Positions 8,610 to 18,768 of a stretch of 64,000 nucleotides of DNA are shown here, piece by piece. The stretch lies in contig NZ_PYMB01000011.1 of NCBI RefSeq assembly GCF_003026455.1, forward strand, positions 62,001-126,000. Direction: 5' to 3'. The notes below the pieces were generated by a model that had not been told where the DNA came from, ran no database searches, and worked only from the letters and a program-made list of their open reading frames with translations. Positions within the stretch are counted from its first letter, which is position 1. Every line of letters starts with the position of its first letter. The translations under genes were made by a program, and so were the position numbers. Source of the stretch: Photobacterium rosenbergii (GTDB taxonomy: Bacteria; Pseudomonadota; Gammaproteobacteria; Enterobacterales; Vibrionaceae).

Positions 8610-9158
8610 ATGAAAGACTTAGCGTTTAGCTCAGAGATCAGACGTTTTGTATGGCTTCAGGTGGCATTGAACATGTTCTTCAACAGCCTGGGAATTATTA
8701 CGGCGCCAGGCGGTATGCTGCCAGTGATGGCACCAACTGGTTCTGTGATTTTTGACTTTACCCTCACCACAATTCTGATCCCATTCTTCTTGTTTGTATT
8801 CGGACGGCTAGAACTAATCGGCTTTAGAACCAAGAACAACCTTGAAGGCGTCGCTTTTGACCACAAGAACAAGAACCACACTAAACTGCTTCCATTTGCG
8901 ACGGTATCGCCGGCAGTTGCCTACTTTAAGTTGCTGATCCGCTGTGCAGTGTTTATCACTCTGCCTATTTTTGCCGTGGTGTACTTCTTGTTTGGCGAAG
9001 CAGGTGCAGCGCCTGTGCTACCAATGCTTGGTATCAAAGAACTGCTAGCTGTGATCATGGCAATGTATACCGCTAAAGTCGGTGCATCTGTCGGTGCCTT
9101 TGATATGACAACGGTACCTGGCGGATATATGCCACAGGCCAAACCGGCCAAAGCTTGA
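8610..9158 (+). CDS. Four-helix inner-membrane protein, unknown function
   Basis: A 182-residue protein with about four hydrophobic segments (near residues 15-35, 45-68, 103-128 and 140-165). A ribosome binding site (AGGGAATTAAC) precedes the ATG. No family recognised. It lies 52 bases after the outer-membrane barrel, separated by a weak hairpin, and is followed by a strong terminator. Its size and topology mirror the gene at 6643. Together with the barrel it probably forms one arabinose-responsive unit. Confidence 0.7.
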   Translation: MKDLAFSSEIRRFVWLQVALNMFFNSLGIITAPGGMLPVMAPTGSVIFDFTLTTILIPFFLFVFGRLELIGFRTKNNLEGVAFDHKNKNHTKLLPFATVSPAVAYFKLLIRCAVFITLPIFAVVYFLFGEAGAAPVLPMLGIKELLAVIMAMYTAKVGASVGAFDMTTVPGGYMPQAKPAKA

Positions 9159-9206
9159 TATAACGAAAACAGAAAGCCTCGTATAGTGAGGTTGATAGCT
9201 ATCTAG

Positions 9207-9231
9207 GGCCTGATGTGATCAGGCCTTTTTT
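9207..9231 (+). terminator. Rho-independent terminator after the barrel operon
   Basis: Perfect 8-bp stem GGCCTGAT / ATCAGGCC with a GTG loop, followed by six T. Confidence 0.9.
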
Positions 9232-9434
9232 GTGTCTTCAGTCACGTCCTAAAGAGTAAGTCATTTATCGAAAAGGGCTTAATGATGTTGATTAAGGCAC
9301 CAACTTAAATCGTTCGATATTAATTGGGGGGTAACACTAGGTCGCCAAACTGATTTATGCCCCTTTCCTGCTTAGAGTAAATGCTTATTCAAAGTTTGTT
9401 CATCTGTCTTGGCCTTACATTTTCTTATCATGCT

Positions 9435-10485
9435 GGCTTTGTTTCCTAACTCGAGTTCAGGTAAAAAACGCCTAATATGACTAATTGTTAGGCGATCGCT
9501 ATCGTTTCAGGCATGCCTAGCCCTGTGAGCTTGTTTAATGCTTTTATCATGGCGTAAGTCTCGCCAACTTGAGCATTGTAATCTCTTAAGCTCAATGTAC
9601 CGCCGAGCAGTTTCTTCACCCGGAACATCGCCGTTTCTGAGAGTGAACGCTTATGATAACCGTACTTCTTTTTCCAATGCTTATTTGAACCGTAGAGCTT
9701 CTGGCAACCAACAGCTAGGTTGCGGGGATGACCTCACTCCCAGAAGGCGGCACCTTTCCTTGGCGGAATGAGTGGAACAGCTTGCTTGATGCGAATAGCT
9801 TCGAAGCACAACCTTGTGTCATAAGCACCATCACCAGATATTTCCATAATTCTTCGACGGGTCTGTCTAAGCAAATTTGGAAGCGCTTCACCGTCGCTCA
9901 CATTCGATAAACTTAACTCTGCAGCAATAATTTCATGCGTGTTTGTATCGACCGCTAAATGTAGCTTTAGCCAGATCCGGCGTTTTCCATCAGTGCCATG
10001 CTTTTTAACTTTCCACTCGCCCTCACCTTAGACTTTTAGCCCTGTAGCATCAATAGCGATATGCTGGATTGTCTCTTTAGTCTTTGCTTTGAAAGCGAGT
10101 TAACCATTTTAGCTCGCTTACTAATGCATGAATAATGAGGGCATGACAAAGGCAGTTGAGCGAGTTTAAGAACAGAGTTGATGAGTCCTTGCTGACCTCT
10201 TAACAGCATTGAAAATACCTGTTTAACCATGAGAACTGTCGTAATCGCTAAATCACTAAACAAACTAGGTCTTCCCCGTTTGCCTTGCTTGATTTGTTTC
10301 CATAGCTGAATAACTTCTTCATCAATCCAAAATGTCAGTGAACCGCGATTGATTAAAGCTCGGTTATAGTGTTTCCAATTGGTGGTTTTGTAGCAAGGTT
10401 TGGCCATTGGTCAAAGTATTTGAATGAACTTAGCTGATCAGATCGTAGGCTGATGATTTAGCTCCCTGATTTAGGAAACAAAGCC
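9435..10485 (-). mobile_element. Decayed IS5-family (IS903-like) insertion sequence
   Basis: About 1050 bp bounded by 15-bp perfect inverted repeats: GGCTTTGTTTCCTAA at 9435-9449 and TTAGGAAACAAAGCC at 10471-10485. The length and the single transposase on the minus strand fit the IS903 group. No clear target duplication is visible next to the ends, which fits an old insertion or a later rearrangement. The element stands between the arabinose transport genes and an AT-rich two-gene toxin-like cassette. Confidence 0.85.
9488..10407 (-). pseudogene. Broken IS5-family transposase
   Basis: The N-terminal 123 codons (10407 to about 10036) are open and match IS903-type transposases (WKHYNRALINRGSLTFWID, KRGRPSLFSDLAI). 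The frame is lost around 10035-10110. In another frame the remainder is still recognisable: GEGEWKVKKHG, LHLAVDTNTHEI and GDGAYDTR carry the expected DDE-region segments, then a stop follows IPPRKGAAFWE near 9740, and the C-terminal part (HKRSLSETAMFRVK through GLGMPET) runs to the TAA at 9488. At least one frameshift and one stop make it inactive. Confidence 0.85.
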
Positions 10486-10571
10486 CAGCTAATTGAAATA
10501 TGATTATCAACTACTAAACTTAAAATTATTTTATGTGTGATATTAGCCAGTTCATTTAATCTGAGTTTATA

Positions 10572-12545
10572 ATGGGAAGTGTTAATATGATTAACGATAA
10601 ATCTAAATTATATAAAAAGTCAAGAGGTAAGAAGCAATATGAATTAATTGAGGTATTAACTCGAATACAGGAAACGTGTCGTACTCCTAAGACTCCGCCG
10701 CTACCTTGTGATCCCGCTAGTTTTGACAACTCTACTTGTAAAGGACCATCTGAAGTTCTACAACCAGAAGCTATAATTAATTTTAGGCGTCCAGTTCCAA
10801 TTTTACCTTTATATTTCTCTGCACCTGAAGGTGGAGAGGTTGCCCCATCAGTTTACAATAATGGTTGTTTTTCACTAAATACAGTCTCATTTTCGTCTGT
10901 ATTAGCTTTAGACCTAGAATTTAGTCAGAAATGGTGGTTTCAATCTCTGTTTCGTTCAGCGCTTGCTACAACGATATCCCTCTCACCCGGAGAACAATTG
11001 CGTATTTCAATAGAAACATCACAACGAAAATACTTTGAGCGGACATCTCTGGATGAAGTCGAAGAAAATGACTCATCAGAAAGTCAGATAGTTGATAGGG
11101 ATGTTATAAATATAACTCGCTCATCAGCAAGAATAAAAAACTGGAATGTATCAGGTGGAGGCTCTATATCAATTCCCATTAAAAAGGCCGAATTAGGTTT
11201 AAATTTAAGTGGTTCTATTTCTGAATCTCTAGAAAAGAATTCGTCTTCTAGTACAGAAAAAGTACGCGACAGTACCCAAAAGTCTTCTGAGGCACTTCGC
11301 TCACTTCAGAGGGTTGAGGTTAAAGAAACCATTGAAACGTCAGAGGTAAATGGTCGCTCTAGGCTTCTGCGTAACCCTTATCGAGATCGTTCGTTGGATT
11401 TAAAAGTGTACGCTCTCGCCAAAAAGTTTTGTGTGGAATTCTCTTTAGAAAAAATTAGGCCTTCACTTATTTTTGAAATAAATGATATGCCTTTCACTAG
11501 GAAGTTTGTTCAATCTAATGCGTCGTTCCTTGAGAAATATTTACAAGATTCTCGCCTGCTCTTTGAATTACACGAAGCCTTGGAGTCACTCGTAGACTTC
11601 GAAAACAGGACAGCTTTTGAGGATATCGAAAAAATTTCCAAAATCGCTTTGCACTACTTGTTTGAAGAACCAAACATATTCAATGTAAAAGAGTTAGCCG
11701 GCTTTGATGCAAATGACCCTGCATCGTCCTTTGATGCAAATCTTCCGGGGAATGGACTTAATGATGCGACAAATAACAAATTGGGCCTAATTTTTACAAC
11801 TTTAAACTTTTACTATGCCATATACAAAAAAGAAACTCCTTTGGATAACAAATTATATCTGACTTTAGCTTTATCTTTAGAGTCGGCTCTTAGGCCTTTG
11901 TGGTTTGGTGTAGAAGAAACGGAAAAATCTAACAACGTATTAGATTCTTCAGATTTTACTGAAACTTTTCGAAGGCTGGGTGGTTTTTTAACACTTGTTG
12001 GCGGTTCTGTACGTCCACTGCTTCACCCAGCAGAAGAAGATCGTGATACTCTTGAAAGAGCACGACATGCAGAGTTTGTAATAGATCGAGTAATAAGTCA
12101 TTTAAAATGTCATCGACTTTTTTATATCGGAAAATATTTAGAGTACATTTCAAAGTTAGCTGACGGGGTAACATTTTCTAGAATGATTGAAGAATTAATG
12201 GAAGATATTGATGAACCAAATGAATTGAAGAATAACTGGGAAGAAATTTTTTCTACTGAAGACGCTTTTATTAGTGGCAATCAAATTATTATACCGGGTT
12301 ATTGTGCTTATGATGAGGCTACAACAAGAAAATTCCTAAAGGAATACGAAGGTACAAGAAACATTCGTTTTGGTTTACTAAGTAAAACACATGTATACTC
12401 ACCTACAGATGGAACACATATAGAACCTGTTTGTGGAGATTGTATATTAAGCGAAATACCACCGCTTGAAGAATCGGCACCAATCAAGGTTTCAATTTTA
12501 CACAATCAAGACTTTTTATTTTCTGACATAGATTCTACAGATTGA
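10572..12545 (+). CDS. Large uncharacterised protein, first gene of a toxin-like pair
   Basis: A 657-residue protein without signal peptide or transmembrane segment. Residues about 130-260 contain SLSPGEQLRISIETSQRK followed by a Ser/Glu-rich, low-complexity helical stretch (SGSISESLEKNSSSSTEK). From memory this resembles long proteins of bacterial secretion or tail-like loci that carry such a Ser/Glu-rich stalk, but I cannot name a family. The C-terminal half is mixed alpha/beta with CGDC near residue 625. The next gene starts 10 bases downstream, so the two are co-transcribed. The gene is clearly AT-rich compared with the arabinose genes and is flanked by IS remnants, so it was probably acquired. 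An alternative start at 10587 has a better-placed GGAAG. Confidence 0.6.
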   Translation: MGSVNMINDKSKLYKKSRGKKQYELIEVLTRIQETCRTPKTPPLPCDPASFDNSTCKGPSEVLQPEAIINFRRPVPILPLYFSAPEGGEVAPSVYNNGCFSLNTVSFSSVLALDLEFSQKWWFQSLFRSALATTISLSPGEQLRISIETSQRKYFERTSLDEVEENDSSESQIVDRDVINITRSSARIKNWNVSGGGSISIPIKKAELGLNLSGSISESLEKNSSSSTEKVRDSTQKSSEALRSLQRVEVKETIETSEVNGRSRLLRNPYRDRSLDLKVYALAKKFCVEFSLEKIRPSLIFEINDMPFTRKFVQSNASFLEKYLQDSRLLFELHEALESLVDFENRTAFEDIEKISKIALHYLFEEPNIFNVKELAGFDANDPASSFDANLPGNGLNDATNNKLGLIFTTLNFYYAIYKKETPLDNKLYLTLALSLESALRPLWFGVEETEKSNNVLDSSDFTETFRRLGGFLTLVGGSVRPLLHPAEEDRDTLERARHAEFVIDRVISHLKCHRLFYIGKYLEYISKLADGVTFSRMIEELMEDIDEPNELKNNWEEIFSTEDAFISGNQIIIPGYCAYDEATTRKFLKEYEGTRNIRFGLLSKTHVYSPTDGTHIEPVCGDCILSEIPPLEESAPIKVSILHNQDFLFSDIDSTD

Positions 12546-12555
12546 TGGGCTATAT

Positions 12556-13944
12556 ATGTGCCGATCTAGATATTGTCAAAGAGCCTATAAAGAAGCAAAG
12601 GGTTATGATCGAGTTTCTAATAAATTACTATCATTATTGAAACTCCCTATTCATAAAGATGATAATGTAGCCATCGTTAATCGTTATGTTAAGTTAATAA
12701 ATATTTTTCTTTCTACTAGCAAAGTTGAAGCAAATAATCTTTTTAAAGTAATTACTAATCTTAATAATAGTCTTGGGCGTTTGTTTAAGTGTGAGTTATC
12801 CACTAGTGCTCGTAACCAATTGATAGATATTCTTAAGGCTAAAAAAAATATAGAGACTAAAAATAACTTTAAACCTGATTTTCATAAGAATAAATTACCA
12901 GTTATATTGTATTATGGTGCGGAAAATCCTCTTCTAAATCCTAGGTATATAGATAATGTTGTTACGAGCATTAGCTATACTATTGTACTTAAGTCATGGA
13001 CTTTAATATGGCGAGGTAATGGTATACTACACGAAGAAGAAATAGCTAATTATGAATTATCAGAGACGAAGGGTTATGTTATGCTAGTGACTCAAAAAAT
13101 TTTTGAAAGTAAAGAAGAAGCACTGAGTGAAGTGACGAAAATTAAGTTTATAAACGAAAATTCGAATGATGGGTATAATCCACAAGTAATAACCTTTTAT
13201 AAAGGTAGAGGTGGAATCATTGTGCCATCTCGATATACAGACATATCCACGCCTCGAATTTTTTCTGGAATGAAAAATTATCTTAATGATGGGTATACGT
13301 TAGATACAGCAGATTCACTTATAAAACTGTTAAAGAATACTAAAGACGTAATCAATCCCTTACCTTTTGATATTGATGAAAATGGAGAAATTAACGGGGT
13401 GAGACCTTCTAGGTTTCCCAAAATCCCCAAAAATAATGGTGGAAATCGGTTGTCTGGAGTTGAGCGACTGATACGATCTAAAGTAAAGTTTACCTTAAGA
13501 AGCATTCTTAATAAAATAAATAAAAAAATTATTTGGACTACGAAAAAAAAACAGCCAATTTACCGAACAGATTCCGATTTAATTATAGGTTCCTACGAAG
13601 CGTTGAATAAGTATCGTGTCTCAAAACATGCCAATGGGGCGTTGAAAGGTTGGCATGCGCACCATATTATAGAGCAAAGGCACTTAGATAGGTTGGGAAT
13701 TTCAGACATGTTCCCTGCTAAAGCTGATCTCCCGTGTGTTTTTTTACCCTCAAGAGCCCATTCTCAACGAATATCAGGTTTTCTTACGTCAGAACTAGGT
13801 ACAAAAAGAGTAATAACTGACATTGACGTTGTTGTTGCATATTCTAAAGCTTATAAATTATTAGGAGACTTTACAGGCATGGGAGCAAGCGTAATCCAAT
13901 TGGAGTTAAAAACAATTGTCCGGACAATGTTAGGGTTCGATTAA
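12556..13944 (+). CDS. Probable toxin with C-terminal AHH/HNH-like nuclease domain
   Basis: A 462-residue protein. The C-terminal 110 residues contain GWHAHHIIEQRHLDRLG (about 369-385) followed by DLPCVFLPSRAHSQRISG, the His-His pair and downstream His expected of the AHH/GHH branch of HNH/Endonuclease VII toxins. A basic Lys/Arg-rich linker (about 305-340) precedes it. The N-terminal 280 residues are not recognised. In polymorphic toxin systems such a domain cuts DNA or RNA of a target cell and is neutralised by an immunity protein encoded downstream; no plausible immunity gene is seen between 13945 and the next operon. The AT-rich codon use matches the preceding gene, 10 bases upstream. The nuclease call rests on motif reading alone. 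Confidence 0.6.
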   Translation: MCRSRYCQRAYKEAKGYDRVSNKLLSLLKLPIHKDDNVAIVNRYVKLINIFLSTSKVEANNLFKVITNLNNSLGRLFKCELSTSARNQLIDILKAKKNIETKNNFKPDFHKNKLPVILYYGAENPLLNPRYIDNVVTSISYTIVLKSWTLIWRGNGILHEEEIANYELSETKGYVMLVTQKIFESKEEALSEVTKIKFINENSNDGYNPQVITFYKGRGGIIVPSRYTDISTPRIFSGMKNYLNDGYTLDTADSLIKLLKNTKDVINPLPFDIDENGEINGVRPSRFPKIPKNNGGNRLSGVERLIRSKVKFTLRSILNKINKKIIWTTKKKQPIYRTDSDLIIGSYEALNKYRVSKHANGALKGWHAHHIIEQRHLDRLGISDMFPAKADLPCVFLPSRAHSQRISGFLTSELGTKRVITDIDVVVAYSKAYKLLGDFTGMGASVIQLELKTIVRTMLGFD

Positions 13945-14017
13945 TACTGGTATCGCTGATCAAATCAGGTACAACGCAGGTCTTACCTACGCGGTAAAGT
14001 CGTTAGTATCGAGTAGT

Positions 14018-14165
14018 CATACGGAGTCCTATAACTTTGTTTATGGTTTTAACTTTAATGAGTAACTCTCCGACTTGTGCATTATAGTTTCTTAAGTTTA
14101 ATTGACTACTGGTTTCCTTCGCACCGAGAGGCTGTGTCAGATATAGAGCAGTCGTGATAACCATT
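14018..14165 (-). pseudogene. Second, more decayed IS5-family transposase 3' fragment
   Basis: This stretch aligns by eye with the 3' end of the transposase at 9500-9660: both read GTTTATG or GTTTAATG, then ACTTG-GCATT, CTTAAG and GTGATAACC or ATGATAACC in the same order. Identity is roughly two thirds, so it is a related but different or older copy. It lies on the opposite side of the toxin-like pair. Confidence 0.55.
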
Positions 14166-14340
14166 GTCCACCTTCCATTGCGTTAACGCGTTACTTGTAA
14201 GCTTTTACAGTTTTTTTCTTGGGCTTCCATAGTTCTAGTAGTTGATCTAGCTTGCGTGTGAATTTTAACTAATCTTTTCGTTATTTAGAGTTTTGAAAAG
14301 GGGGGGACAATAGAACACACAATTTAGTGCTTAAATTAAA

Positions 14341-14511
14341 GAAGACAAGATTATCGAACTGACGCTGCTGAACCCTCATGCGACATTAATGCAATTATTG
14401 AAGGAGTTAAATCAACACGACATCATCGTGAGTATCGGCACGATTAAAAACATCTGGAAGGAAGAAAAGCTCAACACTAGAGAGCTTAGGATTAAAAAAT
14501 TACAGTCGTGA
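14341..14511 (+). pseudogene. Transposase helix-turn-helix fragment
   Basis: An open stretch of 56 codons ending in TGA at 14509 reads KIIELTLLNPHATLMQLLKEL, then VSIGTIKNIWKEEKLNTR. The pattern is the helix-turn-helix start region of IS3/IS481-type transposases. There is no start codon and no catalytic part, so it is a remnant. Confidence 0.5.
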
Positions 14512-14678
14512 ATATCGACGTGTGAGGCAAGCGCGTAACTTGAGCACTAGAATATAGGAGCATGACAGAATCGGTTGGTATTTATCCCGTCATGTTCCCT
14601 CAGTAATGACAAGTAATCAGACCTTACCCTCAGCTCGGTTTACTGGTGCGATAACACGTGAAGGACAGTAGACTTTAG

Positions 14679-14699
14679 AAGCCCCGCAGTGCGGGGCTT
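14679..14699 (-). terminator. Hairpin after araA
   Basis: GCCCCGC / GCGGGGC with an AGT loop, 12 bases after the araA stop on the minus strand. The T tract is imperfect on both sides, so termination strength is uncertain. Confidence 0.6.
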
Positions 14700-14711
14700 A
14701 TTATTAAGGGC

Positions 14712-16208
14712 TTATTTGTTCAGACGGTAGTATAGCGCGTTGTGGCTGAGCTCTTGTTTGAACGATTGGATTTGGGTGTTTTCGTTGATGTTCACAATCT
14801 CGATACCGGCAATGGTTGCGAAGTCATACATCATTTCCGGCGTTACCGCCTGTGAGAACGTGGTGTGGTGAGCACCACCGGCATGGATCCAGGCGCCGGC
14901 AGCAACCTTAAGGCTTGGTAGCGGCTCCCATAGCGTGCTGGCAACCGGTAGGTGCGGCATCTCTTTCTCTGGGCGGACCGCCTCAACCTCGTTCATGATC
15001 ATGCGGAAGCGCGGGCCAAGGTCGATCACCGAAATGTTGATACCGTAGCCTTCTTTTCCGGTGAAAAGCATACGAGGCACAAGCACGTTACAACCGATGG
15101 TGTGACGGTGGATCTCGATAGTCGGCTTCTTGTTGGCAATGGTCGGGCACACTTCCAGCATGTGGGCACCCAGTACCTGATCAACATCGGCGAAATTGTA
15201 GGTGTAGTCTTCCATGAAAGACGTACCGCCCGCCAGACCCGTTGCCATCACTTTCATGATGCGGGTGAATGCCGCGGTTTTCCAGTCACCTTCGCCGCCG
15301 TAACCGTAGCCCTGCTCCATCAGGCGCTGGGTTGCTAGTCCTGGCAGGCCAGACATACCGGTCAGATCTTCAAAGCAGTTGGTGTAGGCCATGCAGCCTT
15401 TGTCTTCAAGAAAGGCCTTCATACCCAACTCAAGGCGGGCTTCTTTGCGCAGTAGTTCGTTGGTTTCCTCTTCGCTCGCCAAATCGCCAATCACCACATC
15501 GTACTGGGTGTGGTAGACGTCGAGCAGCACATCCACGTCTTTGTCTTCGACCTTGTCAATGAACTTAACCAGCTCGCCAACACCGTAACCATGGACTTCG
15601 AAACCGAACTGGATTTGAGCCGAGACTTTGTTGCCATCCGTCACCGCCACATTACGCATGTTGTCGCCAAAGCGGGCAACGCGTAGGGTTTGCGCTTCGG
15701 CCCACCCCATCGCTGCGCGGATCCAATCATCCAGCTCCTTGTGCACTTCACCGTCTTGCCAGTGACCGACGATCACCTTGCGGTCTAACTCCATCGCCGC
15801 CCCGATGAAACCAAACTCGCGGCAGCCGTGTGCGCTCTGGTTGGTGTTCATGAAGTTCATGTTGATGCTGTCCCAAGGCAAACCCGCATTGAACTGGGTG
15901 TGCAGGTGAGCAAAAGGTTTGTTCAACTGGCTCAGGCCCGCAATCCACATTTTTGCCGGGCTGAAGGTATGCATCCAGGTAATGATCCCGGCACATTCAG
16001 GATCGTTATTGGCTTTTTGCACAATATCGAGGATCTCCCCTGCCCCTTTGGCTGTCCCCATGTAGACAATTTCTGCTGAGATTTGCTCTTTGCGGTTGAG
16101 GCCTGCAACGATATTGTTTGAGTTGGCGTCTACTTCTTCGAGTACCTTCGGGCCATACAGGTGCTGTGAACCGGTTACAAACCAGATTTTCTTGTTAAAT
16201 GCTTTCAT
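14712..16208 (-). CDS. araA: L-arabinose isomerase
   Basis: A 498-residue protein, the usual length for AraA, which converts L-arabinose to L-ribulose in the cytoplasm with a divalent metal. The start [20 protein letters not shown] is the family signature. The metal-binding residues correspond to Glu in [10 protein letters not shown], Glu in MEDYTYN, His in EIHRHTIG and His in GGAHHTTFS. It is the last gene of araBDA, 10 bases after araD, and a hairpin follows. The order araB-araD-araA differs from the E. coli order araBAD. No fault is visible in the sequence. Confidence 0.97.
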   Translation of the reverse strand: MKAFNKKIWFVTGSQHLYGPKVLEEVDANSNNIVAGLNRKEQISAEIVYMGTAKGAGEILDIVQKANNDPECAGIITWMHTFSPAKMWIAGLSQLNKPFAHLHTQFNAGLPWDSINMNFMNTNQSAHGCREFGFIGAAMELDRKVIVGHWQDGEVHKELDDWIRAAMGWAEAQTLRVARFGDNMRNVAVTDGNKVSAQIQFGFEVHGYGVGELVKFIDKVEDKDVDVLLDVYHTQYDVVIGDLASEEETNELLRKEARLELGMKAFLEDKGCMAYTNCFEDLTGMSGLPGLATQRLMEQGYGYGGEGDWKTAAFTRIMKVMATGLAGGTSFMEDYTYNFADVDQVLGAHMLEVCPTIANKKPTIEIHRHTIGCNVLVPRMLFTGKEGYGINISVIDLGPRFRMIMNEVEAVRPEKEMPHLPVASTLWEPLPSLKVAAGAWIHAGGAHHTTFSQAVTPEMMYDFATIAGIEIVNINENTQIQSFKQELSHNALYYRLNK

Positions 16209-16218
16209 TGTTTTACCT

Positions 16219-16908
16219 TTACTTCTGCCCGTAATAGGCGTCTTTGCCGTGTTTGCGCATGTAGTGCTTGTCTAGCAACTCTTGTGGGATGCGGGTGATA
16301 CGTTGGTTGATCATGATGGTTTCCGTCGCCATCTTGGCGATCTCTTCCAGCACGACGGCGTTGTGTACTGCATTTTTCGGCGACGTTCCCCACGTAAAGG
16401 GGGCGTGTTCACGTACGATAATTCCCGGTATCACCATTGGATCGATTAAACCAATGGTTTCGATGATTACCTTGCCGGTATTTAACTCGTACTCGCCTTT
16501 TAGCTCTTCTCGTGTTAGCGCGCGTGTGCATGGAATGTTTCCGTAGAAGTAGTCTGCATGAGTGGTCCCCAGGGCCGGAATATCACAACCGGCTTGCGCC
16601 CATGCCGTCGCCTTTGGTGAGTGGGTGTGAACCACCCCGGCGATATTCGGGTATTCCTTGTACAGGGCGAGGTGGGTTGCGGTATCAGAAGATGGGTTGA
16701 GGCCATCACCCATCACCTTACCCTCAAGGTTGACCACCACCATGTTCTCCGGGCTGAGCTCTTCATAAGGGACCCCGCTTGGTTTGATCACCACCAGTCC
16801 TTGCTCGCGGTCGATGCCAGACACATTGCCCCAGGTAAAAGTCACCAGGTTGTGCTTTTGCAGCAGCATGTTGGCTTCGTATACCTCTTTCTTGAGTTGC
16901 TCTAACAT
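16219..16908 (-). CDS. araD: L-ribulose-5-phosphate 4-epimerase
   Basis: A 229-residue class II aldolase-type protein that converts L-ribulose 5-phosphate to D-xylulose 5-phosphate, linking arabinose to the pentose phosphate pathway. Visible residues are [25 protein letters not shown], the zinc-binding HTHS pair and REHAPFTWG, which supplies the third zinc His. Its ATG overlaps the stop of araB by one base (TAATG), so the two are translationally coupled. Length and sequence are typical, and araD is clearly distinct from sgaE-type paralogues by context. Confidence 0.96.
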   Translation of the reverse strand: MLEQLKKEVYEANMLLQKHNLVTFTWGNVSGIDREQGLVVIKPSGVPYEELSPENMVVVNLEGKVMGDGLNPSSDTATHLALYKEYPNIAGVVHTHSPKATAWAQAGCDIPALGTTHADYFYGNIPCTRALTREELKGEYELNTGKVIIETIGLIDPMVIPGIIVREHAPFTWGTSPKNAVHNAVVLEEIAKMATETIMINQRITRIPQELLDKHYMRKHGKDAYYGQK

Positions 16909-18593
16909 TACATTTCCCCTTTAACGCCAGACATAATGAGGTTCTCGATTGACTGACCAAGAGTTTGGTAAGCTTCGAAGCGTTTCTGGTAGATCTCAGA
17001 TTCCTGGGGTCTTGGGCTGTATACCTGACACACCGGGCTAGACATCACCTTCTGTGCTTCTTGAGCGTTAGTGAATAGACCTGCTGCGACTGCCCCGAAG
17101 ATGGCGGCACCAATTGCACAGCACTGATCAGACTCAACAACGGAAATTCTGAGGTTCAAACAGTCACTCATTGTCTGCATAACAAGTGGTGACTTTTTGG
17201 AGATACCGCCAATGGCGATAACACGTTTGATATCTACGCCTTGGGCCTGGAAGCACTCGGTGATTGACTTCGCGCCAAAAGCTGTGGACTCAACAAGGGC
17301 GTGGTATAGCTCGGGCGCATCAGAGCCCAAGTTGAGGTTGGCGATAGCGCCAGTTAGTCGCTGGTTCGCATTAGGGGTACGGCGGCCATTGTGCCAATCC
17401 AGTGCGATAGCACCTTCACTGTTGTCGTTGTAGCCGACGGCAGTGGTCAGCATTGGGAAAATGCTTTCCTCAATATCTTTACATACCTGTTTGTCTTCAG
17501 GGTTCTGATCACGCCATTGCTGCAGCGGCCAGGACAGCAGACGCTTGTACCAGGCGTAGATATCACCGAAAGCAGACTGGCCGGCTTCTAGCGCAACCAG
17601 GCCCGGCAGGGAGCTACCGTTCACCTGACCGCAGATACCGTTGATGGTTTGCTTGCCCAACTCTTCGGCATCAACCATGAGGATGTCACAAGTGGAGGTG
17701 CCGACGACTTTCACTAGATCGTTTTCGCCTGCACCAGCACCGACAGCGCCCATGTGACAGTCGAATTCACCGACAGCAACGGCAATACCTTGGTTCAAGC
17801 CCAGTTTTGTCGCCCACTCTTCGGTTAGTGTGCCGGCTTTCTCGTCAGATGTGTGCACCGTCTTGGAATACTTAGAGCGCATTCCTTCCAGTGTCGGTGA
17901 AATCGCGGTTAAAAACTCTTGGGATGGAAGGCCGCCCCAGCTTTCGTGCCACAGCGCTTTGTGGCCAGCCCCGCAGATCCCCCGCTTGATTTTGTTAGGG
18001 TGTGTGGTGTCGGTAAGTAATGCCGGGATCCAGTCACATAGCTCTACCCAACTATGGGTGTGCTTGTGTATCTCGTTATCTTGTTCTGCAATGTACGCGG
18101 CCTTTGACCAGTACCATTCAGAAGAGTAAATACCGCCAACATACTTGGTGTAGTCTTCGAACTCGTCCGAAGCGGCAAGCTTGTTGATGCGATCTGCCAT
18201 TTCCACAGAGGTGTGGTCTTTCCATAGAATGAACATCGCGTTGGGGTTTTCCCAGAACTCAGGTTTGAGTGCCAGCACTTCGCCATTGGCATCAACAGGA
18301 GCCGGCGTAGAGCCGGTTGTATCCACCCCGATCCCGACAATTTTTTTCGCGATCCCCTCTTCCGAATCAGCTATCGCATCCTGGATAGCTTTGGTCATTG
18401 CATTGATGTAATCGGATGGGTGTTGACGGAACATCGACTTGGATGGGTCTGAAAAGGCACCGTTCATCCACTGTTTGTAGAAAGCGACACCGCTTCCCTT
18501 TTCCTTGCCATTTTGTGCACTCACGATAACTGCGCGCACAGAGTCTGAACCGAAGTCCAAACCAATCAGATATTTTTTGTCAGCAGGCTTCAT
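16908..18593 (-). CDS. araB: L-ribulokinase
   Basis: A 561-residue FGGY-family carbohydrate kinase that phosphorylates L-ribulose with ATP. The N-terminal [14 protein letters not shown] is the phosphate-binding segment; [13 protein letters not shown] and LWKDHTS are typical of AraB rather than of other FGGY kinases; the C-terminal [15 protein letters not shown] is the adenosine motif. It is the first gene of araBDA. Transcription runs away from the divergent arabinofuranosidase gene; the shared 175-bp intergenic region carries operator copy 3 at 18666. Confidence 0.96.
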   Translation of the reverse strand: MKPADKKYLIGLDFGSDSVRAVIVSAQNGKEKGSGVAFYKQWMNGAFSDPSKSMFRQHPSDYINAMTKAIQDAIADSEEGIAKKIVGIGVDTTGSTPAPVDANGEVLALKPEFWENPNAMFILWKDHTSVEMADRINKLAASDEFEDYTKYVGGIYSSEWYWSKAAYIAEQDNEIHKHTHSWVELCDWIPALLTDTTHPNKIKRGICGAGHKALWHESWGGLPSQEFLTAISPTLEGMRSKYSKTVHTSDEKAGTLTEEWATKLGLNQGIAVAVGEFDCHMGAVGAGAGENDLVKVVGTSTCDILMVDAEELGKQTINGICGQVNGSSLPGLVALEAGQSAFGDIYAWYKRLLSWPLQQWRDQNPEDKQVCKDIEESIFPMLTTAVGYNDNSEGAIALDWHNGRRTPNANQRLTGAIANLNLGSDAPELYHALVESTAFGAKSITECFQAQGVDIKRVIAIGGISKKSPLVMQTMSDCLNLRISVVESDQCCAIGAAIFGAVAAGLFTNAQEAQKVMSSPVCQVYSPRPQESEIYQKRFEAYQTLGQSIENLIMSGVKGEM

Positions 18594-18665
18594 TCTTATT
18601 CACCGTCAGTTAATTTGCCGACAAGGTACAACATAGAAATCTGTCGAAATGAGACAGTAAACACA

Positions 18666-18700
18666 TTAAGCAAATAGCGGATGGTGTTTGTTAAATATCG
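18666..18700 (+). promoter_or_regulatory. Candidate AraC-type operator, copy 3 (araB / arabinofuranosidase)
   Basis: Half-sites TTAAGCAAATAGCG (18666) and TTTGTTAAATATCG (18687), starts 21 bp apart, with the spacer GATGGTG also found in copy 1. It is the only shared element in the divergent araB-abf region, so it probably controls both directions. Confidence 0.7.
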
Positions 18701-18768
18701 TAATTGTCTGTTTTGGCACTCAGGCGCAAAGTGAGCCTCGACATTAGATCCCGCTTAGGACAAGCACG

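Larger units (their letters stand above)
13945..14680. other. Gene-poor scar with transposase remnants
   Basis: Roughly 740 bases between the toxin-like gene and araA. It contains an IS5-family 3' fragment and an HTH transposase fragment (separate entries) and no intact gene. It looks like the decayed right border of the inserted cassette. Confidence 0.6.
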
